From assembly GCA_016841605.1 (NCBI GenBank), contig JAENYV010000016.1:22312-86311 (forward strand): DNA of 64,000 nucleotides. The letters are read 5' to 3'. The position numbers were made by a program, and so were the translations under genes. Positions 9,679 through 20,021 of this stretch are shown here, piece after piece (the stretch's first letter is position 1; each line of letters starts with the position of its first letter). The notes below the pieces were generated by a model, which worked only from the letters and a program-made list of their open reading frames with translations, had not been told where the DNA came from and did not search any database. This DNA is from Dethiobacter alkaliphilus (GTDB lineage: Bacteria; Bacillota; Dethiobacteria; DTU022; UBA8154).

Positions 9679-12600
9679 ATGCTGAGACTGATTTTCGGGA
9701 GAGCCGGGAGTGGCAAAAGCAGACTCTGTCTCGAAGATATTAGTAATAAACTGAAAGAAACCTCTTCTTCTTTTCCGCTAATTTATCTAATCCCAGAACA
9801 GGCATCATTCCAGGCGGAATATGCCCTGGCGACAGCTTCCCCGCCTGGAGGGTCCATTCGCGCTCAGGTATTTAGTTTCAAACGCCTGGCCTGGAAAGTT
9901 ATGCAGGAAACAGGGGAAAAACAGCACCTTTTTATTGATGATACGGGAAAAAGTATGATGATGTTGCGGATACTGGAGAAGAAGAAACGAAAACTGCAGC
10001 TTTTTAAACATGCCGGGGAGCAACCCGGAACCGTGGTAAGTCTTGTCCGGCTTTATAACGAAATGAAAAGATATTGCCTTACTTCCTCCCATCTTCGGCA
10101 TATTCTTCATCAAAGAGAGGCGGGAATGCCTCTTCTCCTGCGGGACAAGCTGACGGATCTCTCCTTGATCATGGAGGAAATGGAACAGGAGATGGAGGGG
10201 CACTACCTGGATGGAGAAGGGACACTAGGTGTGCTGAGCAGAAAAATAGCGGATTCGGAATATTTGCGCCAGGCAGAAATTTGGGTGGACGGCTTCTATA
10301 ATTTTACCCGCCTCGAAGAACAGGTTCTCAGCAAGTTAATCCAGGAAAGCAAAGGAGTAACAATAACCTTCTGCCTGGAAAGGGATTATCCTCCGGAAGA
10401 AAAGTTGCCGCTGACGAGTCCTTTTTACTCCGCGGCCCTGGCCTGCCGGAGGCTGACGGAAGAAGCTTGCAGATACGGCCTTTCTGTCGAAAAAATATTT
10501 CTCCCCGGAAAAAAGGCGACCCGTTTTACCGATAATGTTGTTTTACAACACCTGGAGAAAAACATCCACCGCTTTCCCACAAACCCTTTTTCCGCTCGCA
10601 AGAGGGCAGACAAAGATTTTCCACTGATTCTGGCAACGGCACAAAACCGCCGCGGCGAGGTTGAGGCCGCGGCACGCAAGATTATTCACCTGACCAGGGA
10701 ATGCGGTTATCGGTGGCGGGAGATGGTTCTCCTGGTCAGCAACCTGGAGGAGTACGGCAGTCTTTTAACAACTGTATTACATGATTACGATATACCTTAT
10801 TTTCTGGATCAGGAACGTTCTGCCTCCTTTCACCCTCTTTTGGAATTTATTCGCTCATCCATGGAAGTTATTATCCGGGGGTGGCGTTATGATGGAATTT
10901 TTCGTTGTATTAAAACAGGTTTTCTTTTTCCCCGAACCCAAAAGGGGAATGTGGAGCAGGAGTGGAGAAAGAAAGCTGCCCGTCTGGAAAACTATGTCCT
11001 TGCTTTAGGCATACAAGGTAATCGCTGGCTGGATGAAAGGCCCTGGAGCTATTCTTTCCGAGATACACTGGAAGAAGATTTCACGGATCAAAAGAAAATT
11101 ACCCGCGTAGAAGAGAAAGCTCTTCGTGAGATAGATGAAACCAGGCGTTTTTTGGCAGCTCCCCTGGCCGTGTTCCAGGCGGAATTTAAAAAAGCTGCCG
11201 AAGTTAAGGAGAAAGCTTCGGCCTTATTTTACTTTCTGGAAAGCGTTTCAGTTGTAGAGCGCCTGGAGTCCTGGAGTAAAGAAGACCTAGAAAAAGGAGA
11301 CCTGGAGAAATCCCGTGAGCATATCCAGGTTTATAACGGGATTATCAATCTGATGGAGCAATTGGTCGAATTGATGGGGGAGATGGAAATTTCCTCCGCC
11401 CAGTTTGCCAGGATTTTTGAAACAGGACTTGATAATCTCTCTCTGAGCCTGGTTCCCCCTTCACTAGACCAGGTTATGGTGGGAGATATTTCCAGAACCA
11501 GACCGGGAAACATACGCTGTGCCTTTATTCTTGGAGCGAATGACGGCATGCTGCCTTCCCGTCTTCAGGATGAAGGTATTTTCACGGAAGAAGAACGTCA
11601 AAACCTGGAAAATGTCGGCATAGAGCTGGCTCCCGGGGTGGGAAGGCGCCTTTTGGAACAGCAGTTTCTTCTTTATATGGCCTTAACGCGCGCTTCCTCT
11701 CTCCTGTGGATCAGTTACCCGCGGTCCGATGAAGAAGGGAGGGCTTTAATGCCCGCCCTGCTAATTGCCCGTCTGAAAGATCTTTTTCCTTCTTTAAAAG
11801 AACAATTTCTGCAGATCGAGCCGGAGGAAAATCCGGAACCCCGACAAGGGGAGAAGGAAACCGAAGAGGGGGAAATATTATCTTTGCTGGCCCATCCCCG
11901 GCAGACTCTTTCACTCCTTACCGTGCAGCTCAGCCGCTGGAAAGAGGGGCGAGATATTCACCCCGTCTGGTGGGATATTTATAACTGGTACGCCTTGGAG
12001 GAAAAATGGCGCGAAGAGGGACTGCGGCTTTTGAAGGGCATCTTTTACCGTAATAAGGAGGCCCCTCTGGCGCAAGATGTAAGCCGCCGGCTTTACGGAG
12101 AACAGTGGAAAGCCAGTGTTTCACGCCTGGAAAAGTACCGTACCTGTCCTTTTTCCCAGTTTCTCTCTTACGGCCTGAGATTGTCCGAAAGGAAATTGTA
12201 CCGCTTGGAATCCCTGGATATCGGGCGTTTTTTTCACATGGCCCTGCGCAATGTAACCGTTTCATTCCAGGAAAAACAGATTGAATTTGAAGATCTTGAC
12301 GAAAGAACCTGTCTTGACCTTGTGGAAGAAGAAGTTAACCAACTGGTGCCCAAGCTGCAGAAAGAAATTCTACTTAGTTCCAACCGTTACCTCTATTTGG
12401 CCTCCAGGCTTAAAAAAACAGTGGGACTGGCCGTGCTTAAAATGGTTGAGCATTACAGGAGAAGCCGGTTCAGGCCCCTGGGCGTAGAACTCTCCTTTGG
12501 AGCGGAAAGAAGCGACATTCCAACACTTGAATTCAGCCTGGAGAACGGGGGCCGCGTGGAAATGGTCGGTCGTATTGACCGGGTGGATCTGGCCCGGGAT

Positions 12601-13245
12601 GAAGAGGGGAAAGCTTATCTGCGGGTTATCGACTATAAATCCGGTCTCGTAAACTTGAGCATCCCGGAAATTTTTTACGGCCTTTCCCTTCAACTTCTCA
12701 CCTATCTGGATATTCTGCTGACAACTTCTCCGCAGTGGCTGCAAGAAGAAGCCTTCCCGGCCGGTATCTTTTATTTTCGTATTTATGCTCCTTTCATCAA
12801 TGCTCAGGGAAAACTGACCGGGGATGAATTGGCCGGAGAGCTGCTGAAATGCTACAGAATGCAAGGGCACTGCCTGGCTGAGCCCGCAGTAGTCCGCCTG
12901 ATGGATAATTGTCTGACAAAAGGTTACTCCCCCGTCCTACCCGTGGGGTTAAGCAAAGAAGGAAGCCTTTATAAAAATTCCGCGGTTCTCTCCGCAGAAC
13001 AATTTGACGCTCTCCGTGAGCATGTGCGCTTCATGCTCCGGGAGACAGCGGAAGAAATCTTCAGAGGCAAAGTGGAGATCCGGCCCTTTAAATTCGGAAA
13101 GAAAAGAGCCTGTACATATTGCCGCTACAAAGCAGTCTGCCAATTCGACTCCTGCTCTGACGATAATGCTTTTCACCTTCTTCCGAATTTGCAAGAAAAG
13201 GATATCTGGCAGCTACTGAAAAGGGGATATGCCCATGAAAAATAA
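9679..13245 (+). CDS. addB: ATP-dependent helicase/nuclease subunit AddB
   Basis: 1188 residues, the usual length for AddB. Walker A is GRAGSGKS at 7-14, the nuclease motif shows VGRIDRVDL followed by VIDYKSG near residue 990, and the four cysteines of the 4Fe-4S cluster are visible (one in YRTCPF near 823, three in CTYCRYKAVC near 1145-1154). AddAB resects double-strand ends for RecA loading and degrades linear foreign DNA until it meets Chi. It overlaps addA by 11 bp, consistent with translational coupling. Confidence 0.97.
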   Translation: MLRLIFGRAGSGKSRLCLEDISNKLKETSSSFPLIYLIPEQASFQAEYALATASPPGGSIRAQVFSFKRLAWKVMQETGEKQHLFIDDTGKSMMMLRILEKKKRKLQLFKHAGEQPGTVVSLVRLYNEMKRYCLTSSHLRHILHQREAGMPLLLRDKLTDLSLIMEEMEQEMEGHYLDGEGTLGVLSRKIADSEYLRQAEIWVDGFYNFTRLEEQVLSKLIQESKGVTITFCLERDYPPEEKLPLTSPFYSAALACRRLTEEACRYGLSVEKIFLPGKKATRFTDNVVLQHLEKNIHRFPTNPFSARKRADKDFPLILATAQNRRGEVEAAARKIIHLTRECGYRWREMVLLVSNLEEYGSLLTTVLHDYDIPYFLDQERSASFHPLLEFIRSSMEVIIRGWRYDGIFRCIKTGFLFPRTQKGNVEQEWRKKAARLENYVLALGIQGNRWLDERPWSYSFRDTLEEDFTDQKKITRVEEKALREIDETRRFLAAPLAVFQAEFKKAAEVKEKASALFYFLESVSVVERLESWSKEDLEKGDLEKSREHIQVYNGIINLMEQLVELMGEMEISSAQFARIFETGLDNLSLSLVPPSLDQVMVGDISRTRPGNIRCAFILGANDGMLPSRLQDEGIFTEEERQNLENVGIELAPGVGRRLLEQQFLLYMALTRASSLLWISYPRSDEEGRALMPALLIARLKDLFPSLKEQFLQIEPEENPEPRQGEKETEEGEILSLLAHPRQTLSLLTVQLSRWKEGRDIHPVWWDIYNWYALEEKWREEGLRLLKGIFYRNKEAPLAQDVSRRLYGEQWKASVSRLEKYRTCPFSQFLSYGLRLSERKLYRLESLDIGRFFHMALRNVTVSFQEKQIEFEDLDERTCLDLVEEEVNQLVPKLQKEILLSSNRYLYLASRLKKTVGLAVLKMVEHYRRSRFRPLGVELSFGAERSDIPTLEFSLENGGRVEMVGRIDRVDLARDEEGKAYLRVIDYKSGLVNLSIPEIFYGLSLQLLTYLDILLTTSPQWLQEEAFPAGIFYFRIYAPFINAQGKLTGDELAGELLKCYRMQGHCLAEPAVVRLMDNCLTKGYSPVLPVGLSKEGSLYKNSAVLSAEQFDALREHVRFMLRETAEEIFRGKVEIRPFKFGKKRACTYCRYKAVCQFDSCSDDNAFHLLPNLQEKDIWQLLKRGYAHEK

Positions 13246-16200
13246 TCCTGATTTTGAACACTCCGCAGAAAAATGGACTGAGGAGCAGCAAGAGGCAATT
13301 TCACTCCGAGGCAAGGAGATCCTGGTGACGGCAGGAGCAGGTTCGGGTAAAACACGGGTTCTGGTCGAACGCCTTCTTCGGCGCATTACTGATCCGCAAA
13401 ATCCTGTAGATTTAGATAGGCTGCTTGTCGTTACTTTTACGAAAGCCGCTGCCTCTGAGATGAAGCAGCGAATCGGCATTGCTCTGGAAAAAGCACTTCA
13501 GGATAATCCCCGTTCGAAAAATTTACATCGCCAGCTGCTGTTGCTCAACCGCGCCACCATCACCACAGTACACTCCTTTTGCTTCGACGTCATCCGCCGT
13601 TACTATTACCTGGAGAACCTGGATCCTTCTTTCCGCATCCTGGACGAAACTGCGGCAGAACTGCTCCGGCAGGAAATATTGGAAGAAATTTTGGATGAAT
13701 ATTATGATAACCATAAACCGGGTTCTTCTTTTTACCGCCTGGTGGAAGCCTTTAGCAATGATCGCGGGGATCAGGCTCTGCAGCTCCTTGTAATGCGTCT
13801 CTATTCCTTTGCGCGAAGTCATCCCTTCCCCGGGTTGTGGCTGCAGCAAAAACGGGATATTTTTCGTCCCGGCTTTACTGCTCACGGAGCAGATACCCCC
13901 TGGGTGGGAGTTCTTCTTAATGAATGCCGGGAAGAACTGCAGATGATTGTAGAATTTCTGGAGGAGAGCATGCGCATTGCTTCCCTGCCGGGAGGCCCTA
14001 CTCCATACCTGGAGACTCTCAGCGCGGAATTAAAAGTGCTCCGGAAAATGTGGGAGGCATCCCACCGGAACTGGGACGAACTGTTTGTTGCCATGCATAA
14101 AAATCCCTTTGGGAGGCTGAAACCCTGCAGGGGAGATACTTTCGACATGGAACTTAAGGAACAGGCCTCCCGCATCAGGGAGAAAGCCAGGAAAGACCTG
14201 TCTAAAATGCGGGAGAATTATTTCCAACGCTCTCTGGCTGACCAGCTGGCGGAATTGGAAAGCTTTACGCCTCTTCTCAGCTCCCTTGTGGAACTGATAG
14301 AAGATTTTTCCTCACGCTACCTGCAGGCTAAAAAGGAGAAAGGGGTTGCCGACTTTTCCGACCTGGAACATTTTGCCTTGCAAATTTTAAATCAGGCGGA
14401 CAACTTAACGGAAACGCTCTCTCCCTCCCGGGCTGCCCTGGAATATCAAAATTATTTTTCTGAGATTATGGTGGATGAATATCAGGATATTAACCAGGTT
14501 CAGGAGGCAATTCTGGGATTAATCGCTTCCCCGGAGCCATATGGCAATCGTTTTATGGTCGGGGATGTTAAACAGAGCATCTATCGTTTTCGGCTGGCCG
14601 ACCCGGACCTTTTTCTGCAAAAACAGCGACGTTATAGCGGGGATCATTCCGGAGGACGCTGCATACATCTGAATAAAAATTTTCGCAGCCGAAAAGAAAT
14701 TCTGGCCGGAGTTAATTTTCTTTTCAGCCGCATCATGGATGAAACTGTCGGGGAAATCAGCTATGACGGAGCTGCCCGGCTGCGTTACGGAGGGCTTTAT
14801 TCTCTTCCTGAAGCTGCTGCGCCCTCCGACCGATCCATTGATTTTTTACTTATTCATCGTTCGGGTTCGTCTGACGGACAGGGGAAAAGAGAGTTTGCTG
14901 AATTAAATGAGGAAGAAGAAGGGGAAAGCGAAGGGGAAAACGAAACGGACCGACAGGATAAGCAAGATGAAGAGTGGGAAACTGCTTCCCTGGAAGGACA
15001 ACTTATTGTCCGGAAAATTAAAAAATTATTGGGAGAAGAAAACAGCCATCCCCTCATGCTCTATGATCGAAAAACAAACTGTCGGAAAAAGGTTACGTAT
15101 CGTGATATCGTCATCCTGCTCCGATCGGCAAGAAATTATGCTCCGGCAATTTTGGAAGAGCTTCGGCGGGCAGGAATTCCCGCCTATGCGGAACTGGGCG
15201 GGGGGTTTTTTGATGCTGTGGAGGTACAAGTGATGCTTTCCTTGCTGGCAGTTGTGGACAACCCTTTTCAGGATCTGCCCCTTGTTGCTGTTTTGCGTTC
15301 CCCGATCCTGGATCTAACCGCGGAAGAACTGGCGCTCATCCGCACCGCCGCTCCTTCAGGACGCTTTTACGATGCACTTCTGTCGGGCTCAGCTCTGGAA
15401 GCGCTTTCCCGACCCCGCCGGGAAGAAGTGCAGCGATTCCTGCATTATCTGGAATGTTGGCAAAAGTCTGCTGTGCGGGGATCTCTTGCCGATTTAATCC
15501 GGCAAATATACCGGGAGACAGGCTATTATGACCTGGTTGGGGGAATGCCCGGGGGGAAACAGCGCCAGGCCAACTTGCGGGCCCTATACGACAGGGCCGG
15601 GCTGTACGAGGCATCCTCATCACGAGGTCTTTTCCGTTTCTTAAAATTCGTGGAGAAGTTGAAAGACAGGGGTGAAGACCTAGAAGCAGCCCGCATTCTG
15701 GGTGAGCAGGAAAATGTTGTCCGCATCCTGACGGTCCATAAAAGCAAGGGACTGGAATTTCCCGTAGTTTTTCTGGCCGGATTAAACAGGTCCTTTAATA
15801 AAAAAGACCTGAACCATCATTTTCTTTTACATAAGGAACTGGGGTTTGGCCCAAAATATATTGATACGGAAAACCGCCTCATTTATCCGACCATTCCATG
15901 GTTTGCCCTCAAGAAACGTTTGCATGCAGAGCTTCTGGCGGAAGAAATGCGCATTCTCTACGTGGCCATGACCAGGGCGGAAGAAAAGTTAATTCTCATC
16001 GGGACAGTAAATAACCTGGAAAAAGAGTTTCTTCACTGGGAGATAGCTTTCCGGTCCGACTCACAGTTTCTTTCCACCTATTTTCGCGCCAGGGCCAAAA
16101 GTTACCTGGACTGGGTCGGCCCGGCCCTCTTCCGCCATCCGGACCTTGCCAGGCGGAAAACGGCCGAAGAACCGCGGGGGAGTCTTTCCCGAGAAGCAGG

Positions 16201-17152
16201 GGATGAAACATGTGCAATATCTTCTTGGAATATCTCTTTTTATGCCTCATCCGAAATCATCGCCGGAGCAGCTGAAAAAACAACAGAGGAACCGTACGAG
16301 GAGCAAGAAAAGGAACGGGAAAAGTATCTCGGCAAAATTTTCCGCATGGAACCCCTTTCTTTGGACAGAGAAAAAAAGAAAACAGCGGAAGTGTTTCAAT
16401 GCCTCTCCTGGCGCTACCCCCGGCAGTGGTCCACCACGCGCTATGCCAAGGTGTCCGTGTCCGAATTGCCGAAGTTAATCCTGGCCGGGCTAACGGGAAG
16501 TGAAGGAAATATTTTTCCCCTGGATACAGGGGAAAAAAGTTTCCCTGTGTATCTAAAACGCCGTCCCCGTTTCCTGGAGGAAAAAGAGTTAAGCGGTGCA
16601 GAGAGGGGAACAGCCTATCATACTGCCCTGCAGCATCTGGAGCTGATTCCTCCGCTGAATACGGAAACGATCCGGCAACAACTTGAAAAACTGCTCTCAA
16701 AAGAATTTCTGGCTCCCAAAGAATATGATGCGGTTGATCCTGCTTTACTGGCCGGCTTTTTTACAACTCCCCTGGGGGAAAGAATTGTCCGGGCCTTCCC
16801 CTCCGACCTGTGGAGAGAACTTCCTTTTACACTGGCTCTTCCTGCAGAGGAAATTTATCATTTTGAGAATAAAATAAATCAACCGGCAGAAAATCCTGCC
16901 CGGGATAACCCTAGCCGGGAGGACTTCGTCCTGATCCAGGGTGTGATTGACTGTCTTTTTCAAGAAAATAACGAGTTGATTTTGATCGATTTCAAAACCG
17001 GTAATATTGCGGGACCGGAAAAAGAAGGGCGAAGGCAGCATTACTTCCGGCAGCTCTCCTATTATGCCCTGGCCATTGAAAGAATCTGGGAGAAAAAGGT
17101 CCGGGAGAAGTACCTCTATTTCTTGGACGGAGGGGATCTGCTGGAATTATAA
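13235..17152 (+). CDS. addA: ATP-dependent helicase/nuclease subunit AddA
   Basis: A UvrD-type SF1 helicase fused to a RecB-like nuclease (about 1305 residues). Walker A is GAGSGKTRVL, Walker B is VDEYQDIN, later helicase motifs include HKSKGLEFPVVFLAG and YVAMTRAEEKL. The C-terminal nuclease has IQGVIDCLF then LILIDFKTGN with the metal-binding Asp and catalytic Lys. The start is placed at ATG 13235, correctly spaced behind AAGGGG; ATG 13229 is too near. It forms the AddAB complex with the upstream product. Confidence 0.97.
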   Translation: MKNNPDFEHSAEKWTEEQQEAISLRGKEILVTAGAGSGKTRVLVERLLRRITDPQNPVDLDRLLVVTFTKAAASEMKQRIGIALEKALQDNPRSKNLHRQLLLLNRATITTVHSFCFDVIRRYYYLENLDPSFRILDETAAELLRQEILEEILDEYYDNHKPGSSFYRLVEAFSNDRGDQALQLLVMRLYSFARSHPFPGLWLQQKRDIFRPGFTAHGADTPWVGVLLNECREELQMIVEFLEESMRIASLPGGPTPYLETLSAELKVLRKMWEASHRNWDELFVAMHKNPFGRLKPCRGDTFDMELKEQASRIREKARKDLSKMRENYFQRSLADQLAELESFTPLLSSLVELIEDFSSRYLQAKKEKGVADFSDLEHFALQILNQADNLTETLSPSRAALEYQNYFSEIMVDEYQDINQVQEAILGLIASPEPYGNRFMVGDVKQSIYRFRLADPDLFLQKQRRYSGDHSGGRCIHLNKNFRSRKEILAGVNFLFSRIMDETVGEISYDGAARLRYGGLYSLPEAAAPSDRSIDFLLIHRSGSSDGQGKREFAELNEEEEGESEGENETDRQDKQDEEWETASLEGQLIVRKIKKLLGEENSHPLMLYDRKTNCRKKVTYRDIVILLRSARNYAPAILEELRRAGIPAYAELGGGFFDAVEVQVMLSLLAVVDNPFQDLPLVAVLRSPILDLTAEELALIRTAAPSGRFYDALLSGSALEALSRPRREEVQRFLHYLECWQKSAVRGSLADLIRQIYRETGYYDLVGGMPGGKQRQANLRALYDRAGLYEASSSRGLFRFLKFVEKLKDRGEDLEAARILGEQENVVRILTVHKSKGLEFPVVFLAGLNRSFNKKDLNHHFLLHKELGFGPKYIDTENRLIYPTIPWFALKKRLHAELLAEEMRILYVAMTRAEEKLILIGTVNNLEKEFLHWEIAFRSDSQFLSTYFRARAKSYLDWVGPALFRHPDLARRKTAEEPRGSLSREAGDETCAISSWNISFYASSEIIAGAAEKTTEEPYEEQEKEREKYLGKIFRMEPLSLDREKKKTAEVFQCLSWRYPRQWSTTRYAKVSVSELPKLILAGLTGSEGNIFPLDTGEKSFPVYLKRRPRFLEEKELSGAERGTAYHTALQHLELIPPLNTETIRQQLEKLLSKEFLAPKEYDAVDPALLAGFFTTPLGERIVRAFPSDLWRELPFTLALPAEEIYHFENKINQPAENPARDNPSREDFVLIQGVIDCLFQENNELILIDFKTGNIAGPEKEGRRQHYFRQLSYYALAIERIWEKKVREKYLYFLDGGDLLEL

Positions 17153-17290
17153 AAATAAACCAGATTTCGCCGGGACTTTGCACGGCAGGAAAAAGTCGCA
17201 CCTTGCCCGGCGTTTCACCCGAGCACCTGGCGTATACGAAGCCTAAGAGGAAGCAATTTTTCGCTGTAGTGCTATAATAGGGAGAGTGTT

Positions 17291-17923
17291 ATGGGATTTA
17301 TTGAGAAATTCGTTAAACAATGCAGAAAACCTTCCGGATTTTTTGGCAAATTTGTTGGGAAATTAATGAATTTTGGTCATCGTGGAATTCGAGACTGGGG
17401 GATTAGTCACGTTACAATTAGCCCTCAGGCTAACATCCTTGATATTGGTTGTGGTGGAGGAAAAACCGTTCAAAAGTTGGCCATGCTTACTCCTAATGGA
17501 AAAGTTTATGGAATAGATTATTCTGAAGACATGGTTAAATTGTCAAAAAAGGTAAACAGAAAACTTATACTAAAGTGCTTGGTTGAAATACAAAATGGAA
17601 ATGTTTCATCTTTACCTTTTGATGATAATGTCTTTGACCTCGTAACGGCATTTGAAAGTTATTACTTTTGGCCAAACCTAATTGATAACTTAAAAGAGAT
17701 TAAGCGAGTTCTAAAACCGACGGGTATTTTATTGATAGCTAATGAGGTATATAAGCATGAGAAATTTGAGAAACGGAATTCAAAATGGGCACAATTGCTT
17801 GATATGAGGATTCATACTCCTGATGAATACCGTAATTTTCTTGCTGAGGCAGGATATATGCTAATAGAGATAGATGAAAAGGCTGAAAGAAACTGGATCA
17901 CAGCCGTTGCCAAAAACAAGTAG
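17291..17923 (+). CDS. class I SAM-dependent methyltransferase
   Basis: A 210-residue Rossmann methyltransferase. SAM motif I is ILDIGCGGGKTVQ (about 50-62), with acidic motif II GIDYSEDM, FDLVTAFESYYFW as motif IV and the post-motif LKPTGILLIANE. Substrate is not predictable. It is visibly more AT-rich than its neighbours and stands alone behind a TATAAT at 17273-17278 that lacks a good -35, which suggests later acquisition between addA and the sporulation genes. Confidence 0.85.
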   Translation: MGFIEKFVKQCRKPSGFFGKFVGKLMNFGHRGIRDWGISHVTISPQANILDIGCGGGKTVQKLAMLTPNGKVYGIDYSEDMVKLSKKVNRKLILKCLVEIQNGNVSSLPFDDNVFDLVTAFESYYFWPNLIDNLKEIKRVLKPTGILLIANEVYKHEKFEKRNSKWAQLLDMRIHTPDEYRNFLAEAGYMLIEIDEKAERNWITAVAKNK

Positions 17924-18090
17924 AGTTAACGAGTAGCAGCTTTCAGCCTCGTCTTAAAGATCATATTATGATATAATACTCAAAAGTCAGGCATGAAGAG
18001 TCAGAGGGGAACCGACGAAAGTATCAGTAATAACGCTACATTTTACCGAAGGAGGTGTCACCCGGTTCAAAGCTGCAGGAGGTTTTTCTC

Positions 18091-19011
18091 ATGTGGGGAA
18101 AGAGCCTCTGGTTTGTTTTAGGACCGGGTCCAAAAATGGAATACGAAGGGGCAATTTACCGCCCTCCAAGTGAAGCAGGAAGTTTTATTCTCCAGGTAAC
18201 CATCGGCTGCTCTCATAACCGCTGTACATTTTGCGTTTCTTTTAAGGACAAAAAATTTCGGGAGAGAGAGCTGAAAGATATTTTTACCGATATTGAAGAG
18301 GTAGCGGCAAAAATTCGGGGTGTTGATAGAGTATTCCTGGCGGACGGCAATGCCATGGTCATGAATACAAATAAATTGCTGGCAATACTGGATAAGCTGT
18401 ACAGATCGTTTCCTGAACTCCAGAGAGTGGGACTTTATGCCACTCCTCAAGACTTGCTCCACAAGAGCCGGGAGGAGCTGGTTGAACTGCAGGAAGCAGG
18501 TTTGGTCATTGTATATCTGGGGGTAGAGACGGGAAATGATAATCTCCTCTCCTGGATCCACAAAGGAGCAACCCGCACGGAGATCGCCGCAGCAGGTATC
18601 AAAGCCAGAGAAGCAGGGCTCATTCTTTCCGCAACGGTAATCAACGGTCTGGGGGGAATGGAAAAAATGGCTGAGCATGCAGCGGAAACGGCCACGCTCA
18701 TTAATGAAATTGATCCCCATTATCTGGGCTTGTTGACACTTATGGTCTGCAACGGGACAACAATAGCCAGAAAAGTACAACGGAATGAATTTCAGGTCCC
18801 CACACCTCTGCAAATCCTTGCTGAGATAAAAATGATGGTGGAAGGTCTGGAACTAAGCGATTGCATCTTTCGCGCCAACCATGCATCCAATTACCTTCCT
18901 CTAAAGGGAACGCTTCCCGGTGATAAGCAAAAATTGCTTCATACCCTGAATACGTTGCTGCGCAGCGGGGACACACGGAAGCTCAGACCTGAATATTTGC
19001 GAGGTCTCTAA
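18091..19011 (+). CDS. radical SAM protein
   Basis: About 306 residues. The 4Fe-4S/SAM-binding CxxxCxxC is CSHNRCTFC near residue 38, followed by a HemN/Elp3-like radical SAM barrel (FLADGNAMVMNT, YLGVETGNDNLLSWIHKGA). Related proteins are annotated only as B12-binding-less radical SAM enzymes. I use ATG 18091 because AGGAGG at 18077-18082 is 8 nt away; the longer reading from GTG 18055 starts inside another Shine-Dalgarno-like AAGGAGGTG. Confidence 0.85.
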   Translation: MWGKSLWFVLGPGPKMEYEGAIYRPPSEAGSFILQVTIGCSHNRCTFCVSFKDKKFRERELKDIFTDIEEVAAKIRGVDRVFLADGNAMVMNTNKLLAILDKLYRSFPELQRVGLYATPQDLLHKSREELVELQEAGLVIVYLGVETGNDNLLSWIHKGATRTEIAAAGIKAREAGLILSATVINGLGGMEKMAEHAAETATLINEIDPHYLGLLTLMVCNGTTIARKVQRNEFQVPTPLQILAEIKMMVEGLELSDCIFRANHASNYLPLKGTLPGDKQKLLHTLNTLLRSGDTRKLRPEYLRGL

Positions 19012-19127
19012 ATTCGCAAGTCTTCTAAAAATAATTCAAGATGAGACACGCACTAAATTCCTTTTACCGCCATATAATTATAGGACAGTTAAATAGCTTT
19101 CCAAATAATGAGAAGGTGGTAAAAGGA

Positions 19128-19832
19128 ATGTTTACTGTCTTGGCAACTGTTGCCCTGGTTTTACGGGGTATTATGCTCCTGGTCTCCTACATTACAACGG
19201 ATTCTTTTCCTCAGCCTCTTACCCGCCAGGAGGAGAGGTATTATTTGCAGATGTTGGAACAGGGCAATGAATTTGCCAGGCAGATTTTGATAGAACATAA
19301 CTTAAGGCTGGTAGCCCACGTCGTAAAAAAATTTGAAAATACTGGTGATGACAGAGAAGATCTCATCTCCATCGGCACGATTGGACTTATCAAAGCGATT
19401 AACACCTTTAATATCTCCAAAGGAGCACGTCTGGCTACTTATGCGGCAAAATGTGTTGAGAACGAAATTCTCATGCATATCAGGGCCAGGAGAAAGAACA
19501 AGCAGGAGGTTTCTCTCCACGAGGCTATAGGTGTAGATAAAGACGGTAATGAAGTATGCTGGATTGACGTGCTGGGAAGCGCACCTGATGAAGTATTGAA
19601 CCGCGTCGAAATGGTCCTTTTAGACGAAAAATTAAAAAGAATTATTAATAAATTAAATATGAGGGAAAGAAAAGTCCTCATCATGCGTTATGGGTTGGAA
19701 GGGAAAAAAAGGTATACTCAGCGGGAAGTTGCCCGTGAATTGGGTATATCACGCTCATATGTCTCCAGGATAGAAAAAAAGATACTTTTTAAAATTTCTG
19801 AAGAATTTCATCTGGACCAAACCCGTCACTAA
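19128..19832 (+). CDS. sigK: RNA polymerase sporulation sigma factor SigK (pro-sigma-K)
   Basis: A 234-residue sigma-70 family protein of pro-sigma-K length. The first 20 or so residues are a hydrophobic pro-sequence (MFTVLATVALVLRGIMLL) that tethers the inactive form and is cut by SpoIVFB in Bacillus. Region 2 (EHNLRLVAHVVKKFENTG, DLISIGTIGLIKAINTF) and region 4 (YTQREVARELGISRSYVSRIEKK) are intact. The gene is uninterrupted, so there is no skin element. AAGGTGG at 19113-19119 supports ATG 19128. A CATATAAT at 19071-19078 could be a mother-cell (sigma-E-like) -10, but no convincing -35 is seen. Confidence 0.95.
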   Translation: MFTVLATVALVLRGIMLLVSYITTDSFPQPLTRQEERYYLQMLEQGNEFARQILIEHNLRLVAHVVKKFENTGDDREDLISIGTIGLIKAINTFNISKGARLATYAAKCVENEILMHIRARRKNKQEVSLHEAIGVDKDGNEVCWIDVLGSAPDEVLNRVEMVLLDEKLKRIINKLNMRERKVLIMRYGLEGKKRYTQREVARELGISRSYVSRIEKKILFKISEEFHLDQTRH

Positions 19833-19858
19833 GCTGTTCTCCCCAAACAACTTAAGGG

Positions 19859-19910
19859 AAAGAACAACAAAGCGATTTTTGTTTAGACAATCGCTTTGTT
19901 GTTCTTTTTT
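19859..19910 (+). terminator. strong intrinsic terminator after sigK
   Basis: An 18-bp perfect stem: 19859-19876 pairs with 19890-19907, 13-nt loop, followed by a T-run. It separates sigK from the sigI operon. Confidence 0.93.
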
Positions 19911-19967
19911 ACGTGCAGGATTATGTAAAATATTTAACGAAACCTCATTAAAAGTTTATTCTAAATG

Positions 19968-19996
19968 ACCCTCCTAAAAAAAGAATCAATTGCGTA
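19968..19996 (+). promoter_or_regulatory. candidate sigma-I autoregulatory promoter
   Basis: ACCCTCC at 19968-19974 and CGTA at 19993-19996 resemble the C-rich -35 and CGWA -10 described for sigma-I promoters, 26 bp upstream of the sigI start codon. The spacer (18) is slightly long. This is inference from motif resemblance only. Confidence 0.35.
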
Positions 19997-20021
19997 AAAA
20001 GCTGTAGGAGGAGACTTAATT

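Noticed and set aside
19128..19832. sigK interrupted by a skin-like element
   Set aside because: The frame is continuous from pro-sequence to region 4.
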